Both the position numbers and the translations under genes were made by a program. A stretch of DNA of 42,834 nucleotides, from assembly GCA_964462185.1 (NCBI GenBank), contig CAYWWV010000009.1, positions 1 through 42,834 of the forward strand. Reading direction: 5' to 3'. The number at the start of each line of letters is the position of its first letter. Position 1 is the first letter of the stretch. This DNA comes from RBG-16-57-9 sp964462185 (GTDB lineage: Archaea; Thermoproteota; Bathyarchaeia; TCS64). Positions 38,721 through 42,834 of the stretch are shown here, piece by piece. The notes beneath the pieces are model-generated. The model did no database searches. It saw only the letters and a list, made by a program, of their open reading frames with translations, and had not been told where the DNA came from.

Positions 38721-39638
38721 ATGGGCTACTTTAGGGATAGAGTGGATATTCCCGATGTGCCCCTTGGGGCTAGAAGGATGGCTACCCTGGTGGTCATATT
38801 GATCATCTTGGGCGCCTCGGGGGTAGTGGTTGCCACCACCTCCGTCGTCAGGGTTCCCTCGGGTTACCGGGGGGTGCTTCTAACTTGGGGGAAGGTGGAG
38901 GACCGCATCCTCCAGGAGGGCCTCAACTTCAAGATCCCCTTCAGCCAGAGCGTTGTCCTCATGAACGTCCAGATACAGAAAACTGAGTCCGTAGAATCCA
39001 CTGCAACCAAGGATCTCCAGGAGGTTTCAACGACGGTGGCCGTCAACTATCGGCTGGACCCATTGTATGTAAACGAGATCTACAAGGAGCTCAGGCAGGA
39101 CTATGTGAACAGGGTTATCAAGCCCAACATCGAGGAGAGCTTGAAGGCCACGACGGCGATGTTTAGGGCTGAGGAGCTCATCACGAAGAGGTCGGTGGTG
39201 AAGCAGACCTTTGACAGCATATTGGAGGAGAGGCTCTCCAAGTTCCACATCCAGGTGGTGGCTGTGAGCCTAACGGATTTCCAGTTCAGTGAGAGCTTCT
39301 CGGCGGCCATCGAGGCCAAGGTTACGGCGGAGCAGCAGGCCCTGGTGGCCAAGAACGAGTTGGAGAGGATTCGCTACGAGGCTCAGCAGCAAATTATCCA
39401 GGCGGAGGCGGAGAAGAACGCCACCATCAGAAGGGCGGAGGGAGAGGCCGTCTCAAAGATCATAGCGGCCAATGCCACGGCGCGGACCATCGAGATAATC
39501 AGTAGTCGGTTGACGGATGAGTATCTGGAGTACTTGTTGGTGGAGAAGTGGGATGGGAGGCTGCCCCTGGTTATAACCCGGGACGAGAACGGGATCCTAA
39601 TCAGCCTGGGGGAGATGTTTAACACCACTGGGAACTAG
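38721..39638 (+). CDS. SPFH/prohibitin-family membrane protein
   Basis: A 305-residue protein with one N-terminal transmembrane helix (about residues 20-40), an SPFH domain (VRVPSGYRGVLLTWGKVEDRILQEGLNFKIPF, VQIQKTESVESTATKDLQEVSTTVAVNYRLD) and a long coiled coil (EAKVTAEQQALVAKNELERIRYEAQQQIIQAEAEKNATIRRAEGEA). Such proteins form large membrane rings or cages, organise microdomains and guard membrane proteases; no protease gene is adjacent. The start is ATG at 38721, 48 bases after pcp, with a TTTAATA element (38684-38690) about 35 bases upstream, so it is probably transcribed on its own. Confidence 0.92.
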   Translation: MGYFRDRVDIPDVPLGARRMATLVVILIILGASGVVVATTSVVRVPSGYRGVLLTWGKVEDRILQEGLNFKIPFSQSVVLMNVQIQKTESVESTATKDLQEVSTTVAVNYRLDPLYVNEIYKELRQDYVNRVIKPNIEESLKATTAMFRAEELITKRSVVKQTFDSILEERLSKFHIQVVAVSLTDFQFSESFSAAIEAKVTAEQQALVAKNELERIRYEAQQQIIQAEAEKNATIRRAEGEAVSKIIAANATARTIEIISSRLTDEYLEYLLVEKWDGRLPLVITRDENGILISLGEMFNTTGN

Positions 39639-39670
39639 CAGCCATCCTATGGAATCAAATTCCCTAAATC

Positions 39671-39679
39671 TTTATTACG
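39671..39679 (+). promoter_or_regulatory. TATA box of the receiver-PAS-PAS gene
   Basis: CTTTATTACG lies about 28-36 bases before the tandem GTG codons at 39707 and 39710, matching a leaderless transcript. Confidence 0.5.
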
Positions 39680-39706
39680 CCACTTAAAACTGAAAGCCGA
39701 GTCGAC

Positions 39707-41593
39707 GTGGTGCCCACAGAGCTGTCACAGCTAAACAGGATTAGGGTTCTACACGTCGACGACGACCCCAACCAGTTTGAGTTTTTAAGGTACTTCATCC
39801 ACCAGTTGGACCCTGACTTAGAGGTGGTATGCGTCCAAACCCCCCAGGAGGTTTTCAGTGAGCTGGAGAAGGAGGACGTGGACTGCATCGTCACAGACTT
39901 CCAGATGCCGCAGATGAACGGCATCGAGCTGGCCCAGAAGATCAAACAGCGTTATGGCAACATCCCCATTATTATCTACACGGGTCAGGGGAGCGAGGAG
40001 GTGGCTGAGGCTGCCTTCGCTGCGGGGATTGATGACTATATTCGGAAGGAGTTGGACACCAGCCACTACCAGGTCTTGGTTAAGAGGATTAAGCAGGTTG
40101 TGGAGAAAAACCGGACTGAGATGCTCTACCAGCGTGTAGTCCAAGGCATCCGGGACGGCCTAGCCTTGGTGGTGAATGGTAAAATCATCTACGCCAACCA
40201 GGCCCAGGCCGAGCTTTTCGGGTATGAGCGTGTGGAGGACATAATTGGAACCAGGGCGCTGGACTACGTCTATGAGGAGGACCTCCCCACAGCTGAGAAG
40301 AGGATGGCGGAGGTAGTAGCGGGGAAGGCCCATCCCCATTTCTATAACTACCGTGTGAAGAGGAGAAACGGGGAGTTGGTGGAGGTGGAGGTCACCGCCA
40401 CGGTCATACCTTTCCGAAGCGGGTTGGCCTTCATGGTGTTGAGCCGGGACCTCAGCGAGAGGAAGAGGCTGGAGGAGGAGAAGAGGGTTAGCGAGGAGAG
40501 GTTCCGTAAGATCGTTGAGCTGGCGCCCGACGGGATTGTCACCGTCTCCCTTCGAGGCATTGTTACCTCGGTGAACCCTGCTTTCCTGAAGATCACTGGT
40601 TTCAGCGAGGAGGAGATTATTGGGAAGCCTTTCTACCAGCTGGGTAGCCTCAGGAACCTGGACATTAGAAACAACTTGAAGATATTCGCCCAGATCGTTC
40701 GGGGGAAGCTGCCGCCCCCCGTGGAGTTCGTCTTCCAGTACAAGGATGGCTCGATGGGCTGGGGTGAAGCACACTTGGGGTTCATCGAGCGGGATGGGAA
40801 GAAGGAGCTTTTAGCCATTGTTCGTGACATCACCGAGAGAAAGTGGGTGGAGAGCGAGCTTTACAAGACCTTAGAGAAGAACGCCCAGTCTTCCCCCCTC
40901 CGCAGGTCTGAAACCCCCACCAACACCAACCTCTGCTCCAACCCGTCCAATATTGAGAAGGCGGTGAAGCTCCAGACCTCCCTACTCATTATAAAAAACA
41001 ACCTGTTGAAGCTCAGAAGAGAACCCTCCAAGTTGGAGGAGCTGCTGGACAAGCTGGAGGAGGCCGTTGAATTGGCCAACATACACCTCAAAGACCTTTT
41101 TGAGCCCCAGGAAGCTCCGGCCTCTGAGACTGTTGATGCCTACGAGTTGGTTGGAAGCGTTTTGCGGGGGAGCCCTCTCGCTGGTAATGCGTCCTTCGAA
41201 TATGTGGGGGAGAGGACCATCTCCACGGACCCAGAGGCGTTTAAGGGTGCCCTAGAGAACCTTGTGAACTACATTTCAACGTCTACGGGTGGTGGGGGGA
41301 GAGCGAAGGTTAGATGTGTGAGGAGTGAGGAGAGCATGGTTGTCGAGGTGGTGGAGGAGGGGCGTAGGTTGAGTGAGGGGGAGCTGGGGAGGTTTTTCTC
41401 GGGGGATGAGGGGAATCCGGCGTCTTTGGCGGTGAAGCAGTTGGAGGATGTTGGGGGGAACCTCCTGGTGGAGAATGGGGAGGGCGAGGAAGTCATATAC
41501 ACTATGGTGCTGCCGTTGATGGATCCAAGTAGATATGAGTATTCCCCAGGGGTTGAAGCGGAAATCTTTGGTTCTCAACCCACTATGAACTAA
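39707..41593 (+). CDS. receiver-PAS-PAS protein with degenerate histidine-kinase module
   Basis: A 628-residue signalling protein. Residues 10-125 are a receiver domain: acidic pair D18-D20, phospho-acceptor D64 in VTDFQMP, T92 and K114. PAS 1 spans about 138-250 and ends DLSERKRLEEEKR; PAS 2 spans about 262-375 (ELAPDGIVTVSLRGIVTSVNPAFLKITGFSEEEIIGKPF) and ends DITERKW. The C-terminal region resembles a kinase: a helical part (TSLLIIKNNLLKLRREPSKLEELLDKLEEAVELANIHLKDLF) without a normal H-box His, and an ATPase-like fold with an N-box-like LENLVNYIS. The DxGxG motif has become EEGRRL, and the GLGL loop is replaced by PASLAVKQL. Catalysis is therefore doubtful. The start is GTG, leaderless. 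Confidence 0.88.
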   Translation: MVPTELSQLNRIRVLHVDDDPNQFEFLRYFIHQLDPDLEVVCVQTPQEVFSELEKEDVDCIVTDFQMPQMNGIELAQKIKQRYGNIPIIIYTGQGSEEVAEAAFAAGIDDYIRKELDTSHYQVLVKRIKQVVEKNRTEMLYQRVVQGIRDGLALVVNGKIIYANQAQAELFGYERVEDIIGTRALDYVYEEDLPTAEKRMAEVVAGKAHPHFYNYRVKRRNGELVEVEVTATVIPFRSGLAFMVLSRDLSERKRLEEEKRVSEERFRKIVELAPDGIVTVSLRGIVTSVNPAFLKITGFSEEEIIGKPFYQLGSLRNLDIRNNLKIFAQIVRGKLPPPVEFVFQYKDGSMGWGEAHLGFIERDGKKELLAIVRDITERKWVESELYKTLEKNAQSSPLRRSETPTNTNLCSNPSNIEKAVKLQTSLLIIKNNLLKLRREPSKLEELLDKLEEAVELANIHLKDLFEPQEAPASETVDAYELVGSVLRGSPLAGNASFEYVGERTISTDPEAFKGALENLVNYISTSTGGGGRAKVRCVRSEESMVVEVVEEGRRLSEGELGRFFSGDEGNPASLAVKQLEDVGGNLLVENGEGEEVIYTMVLPLMDPSRYEYSPGVEAEIFGSQPTMN

Positions 41594-41615
41594 TTGATTC
41601 CTAAAAGTAGTGAGA

Positions 41616-41625
41616 TTTTATATAA
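41616..41625 (+). promoter_or_regulatory. TATA box of the UbiA-family gene
   Basis: TTTTATATAA, 39-48 bases before the ATG at 41664, with GGTGA 5-6 bases before the start acting as a ribosome-binding site; the leader is about 20 bases. Confidence 0.55.
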
Positions 41626-41663
41626 CTGCAATATAGAGTCTTAAAACATAGCTGGGTGAAACA

Positions 41664-42542
41664 ATGGGTGTGAGAGACGTTTTTACTTTGATCAAGTCGA
41701 GGCCTGAGGCCATCTTCATATGGTCCTGGAGCACGCTGATAGCTTGTCTCATCGTTAATGGGGGTCTGCCCCCCTTGGGGGAGACCTTCACGGTGGTTGG
41801 GGCCTCGGCGCTGCTAGCCGCCTCCGCCTACATATACAACGACCTTATCGACGCCGAGATGGACCGGTATAACCCGGACAAGAAGGCTCGGCCCATAGCC
41901 GCGGGGGAGGTCTCTGAGGGGTTTGCCCTCGGCTTTGTGGTGGCCACGGGTGTCCTGGGTTTGGCTCTTGCAAGCCTTCTAAACAGGGCTGCCTTCCTCT
42001 TTGAGGCCGCCTTCTATGTTCTGTATATGTTGTACTCGTATCCCCCTGTCAGGTTCAAGAAGATGTTCATCTTGAAGGAGGTTGTATCTTGTTCGGGTTG
42101 GGTTCTGTTGGCCTTGGCCGGGGTCTACGCCACCACTGGGGCCTTCAGCTTTAAAGGCATCTTCGCGGGGGTGATGATGGGTGTGTTCAGCTTCCTGGGT
42201 CTACCTGCTCTGAGCGACAGCCTGGATGAGACTGAGGACGCTTTGTTCGAGGTGAACAGCCTGGCCAGGTCGCTGACGTGGAGGCAGAGGGTTCTCTTTT
42301 TGGTGGCGGCCATAGGCGTCTTAACTGTCTCCACCCTGGTGGGTTACCGACCTCTGGGGTTCAATGGTTTTCTGCCTGTGGCGGTGGTGGCCTCCAGCCT
42401 GTTCCTGTTGTCCAGGGTCAGGACCATCGTGGAGGGCTACGACAGGGAGAAGGTGCTCAGGGTGAGGTCCTATACTTACTACTACGTTATTCTCTCCACG
42501 GTCTACATGATTCTGGGGGCCTTGAACCTCCCCTTCTTTTAG
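41664..42542 (+). CDS. UbiA-family prenyltransferase
   Basis: A 292-residue membrane enzyme with about eight or nine helices that transfers polyprenyl groups. The first Asp-rich motif is NDLIDAEMD (59-67) followed by RYNPDKKARPIAAGEVS, and the second is DSLDETED (185-192); both bind the Mg-diphosphate. In archaea the family includes geranylgeranylglyceryl-phosphate geranylgeranyltransferase (membrane lipids) and quinone or heme-type enzymes; I cannot choose among these. The start is ATG with a ribosome-binding site and TATA box. The stop overlaps the gene on the other strand. Confidence 0.9.
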   Translation: MGVRDVFTLIKSRPEAIFIWSWSTLIACLIVNGGLPPLGETFTVVGASALLAASAYIYNDLIDAEMDRYNPDKKARPIAAGEVSEGFALGFVVATGVLGLALASLLNRAAFLFEAAFYVLYMLYSYPPVRFKKMFILKEVVSCSGWVLLALAGVYATTGAFSFKGIFAGVMMGVFSFLGLPALSDSLDETEDALFEVNSLARSLTWRQRVLFLVAAIGVLTVSTLVGYRPLGFNGFLPVAVVASSLFLLSRVRTIVEGYDREKVLRVRSYTYYYVILSTVYMILGALNLPFF

Positions 42543-42834
42543 AACCGTTTCAACGAGGTTAGTCTGCGGAGTAGGTATCCCAGTCCGAAGGCGGCGTAGG
42601 CGTAGAGGAGGGCGTATAGGAGGGCCTCGACTCGGGTCATGGTTTTCCCGGGGGGGTTGGGTTCTTGGTGTTTGTGGAGTGGTGGTAGGGATTTGGGTTC
42701 TATTTGTTGGCGGTTTGGGGGTGGTTTAACCCCGGTTTTTGGCGGTTTTAGTGAGGCGTTTGAGGCTGGTTTACGGGGTTTCCCGGGGAAACCAGGCTTA
42801 GAACGACTGGGATGGGTGACCCCCCCTCCCCCCT
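42539..42834 (-). CDS. partial gene: Pro/Lys-rich stalk with C-terminal membrane anchor
   Basis: The minus strand is open from the right edge for about 97 codons to a TAA at 42539-42541, overlapping the UbiA stop. About 60 residues rich in Pro, Lys, Asn and Gln (KPPPNRQQIEPKSLPPLHKH...) are followed by one hydrophobic helix (ALLYALLYAYAAFGLGYLL) and a basic tail RRLTSLKRF. This is the layout of a surface protein with a stalk and a C-terminal anchor, or of a tail-anchored protein; the N-terminal domain lies outside the window. An ATG at 42640 would give only 33 residues. The absence of stops and the biased composition support coding, without homology. Confidence 0.5.
   Translation of the reverse strand, partial: GGGGVTHPSRSKPGFPGKPRKPASNASLKPPKTGVKPPPNRQQIEPKSLPPLHKHQEPNPPGKTMTRVEALLYALLYAYAAFGLGYLLRRLTSLKRF

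Noticed and set aside
1..42834. tRNA, rRNA and insertion sequences
   Set aside because: Nothing resembling a cloverleaf, rRNA core or transposase was seen when reading intergenic spaces on both strands; a covariance-model search (tRNAscan-SE, Rfam) would be decisive.

Overview
This window reads as a fragment of a draft (probably metagenome-assembled) archaeal genome. It is GC-rich by eye and carries three runs of exactly 100 N (3086-3185, 30287-30386, 37564-37663) that look like scaffold gaps. Archaeal markers are plentiful: the S10/spc ribosomal cluster with archaeal-only members (eL19, eL32, eS4, the RNase P protein Rnp1), aEF-2 with the diphthamide motif, RpoK, prefoldin beta, AlaX, a DUF1805 protein, archaellin with a class III signal peptide, TATA boxes, and frequent GTG/TTG starts. 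A catalytically dead tRNA-splicing endonuclease subunit points to a heterotetrameric enzyme, most at home in the TACK side of the archaea. A Bathyarchaeia-like member of Thermoproteota is my best guess, but this is inference.

Left edge (1-2600): a C2H2 zinc-finger microprotein and an MFS transporter on the minus strand, then an unrecognised small protein and the EndA structural subunit on the plus strand. From 2588 to about 17730 the minus strand carries the ribosomal superoperon. In transcription order it is L3, L4, L23, L2, S19, a break with terminator-like and TATA signals, L22, S3 (with a very long acidic tail), L29, Rnp1, S17, L14, L24, S4e, L5, S14, S8, L6, L32e, L19e, L18, S5, L30, L15, SecY, and then AlaX and HisRS. 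Genes overlap by 1-11 nt or sit a few bases apart.

Upstream on the same strand (17881-29542) are prefoldin beta and a DHH phosphoesterase; an ECF transporter core (two-domain ATPase plus EcfT); an AbrB-PhoU regulator; aEF-2; and a cluster of glycerate kinase, a Toprim protein, an unrecognised protein and a notable fusion of an HflX GTPase with an endonuclease III-like DNA glycosylase. That fusion has His in place of one of the four cluster cysteines. It is the most unusual single gene here.

The right third (29588-42834) is an accessory-type region with genes on both strands. It holds an acyl-CoA dehydrogenase divergent from a saccharopine-dehydrogenase-like enzyme, a lone archaellin beside a small membrane protein and RpoK, an FAH-family hydrolase divergent from a hotdog thioesterase, and a BlaI-like regulator with DUF167 and a metallo-beta-lactamase-fold hydrolase. 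Next come a DUF1805 protein, an RHH-like/wHTH divergent pair separated by a composite inverted-repeat operator candidate, and aldose 1-epimerase beside pyroglutamyl peptidase. It ends with an SPFH protein, a receiver-PAS-PAS protein with a degenerate kinase module, a UbiA prenyltransferase, and the tail of a proline/lysine-rich membrane-anchored protein at the edge. Convergent neighbours repeatedly overlap at their stop codons. No tRNA, rRNA, CRISPR array or insertion sequence was seen.
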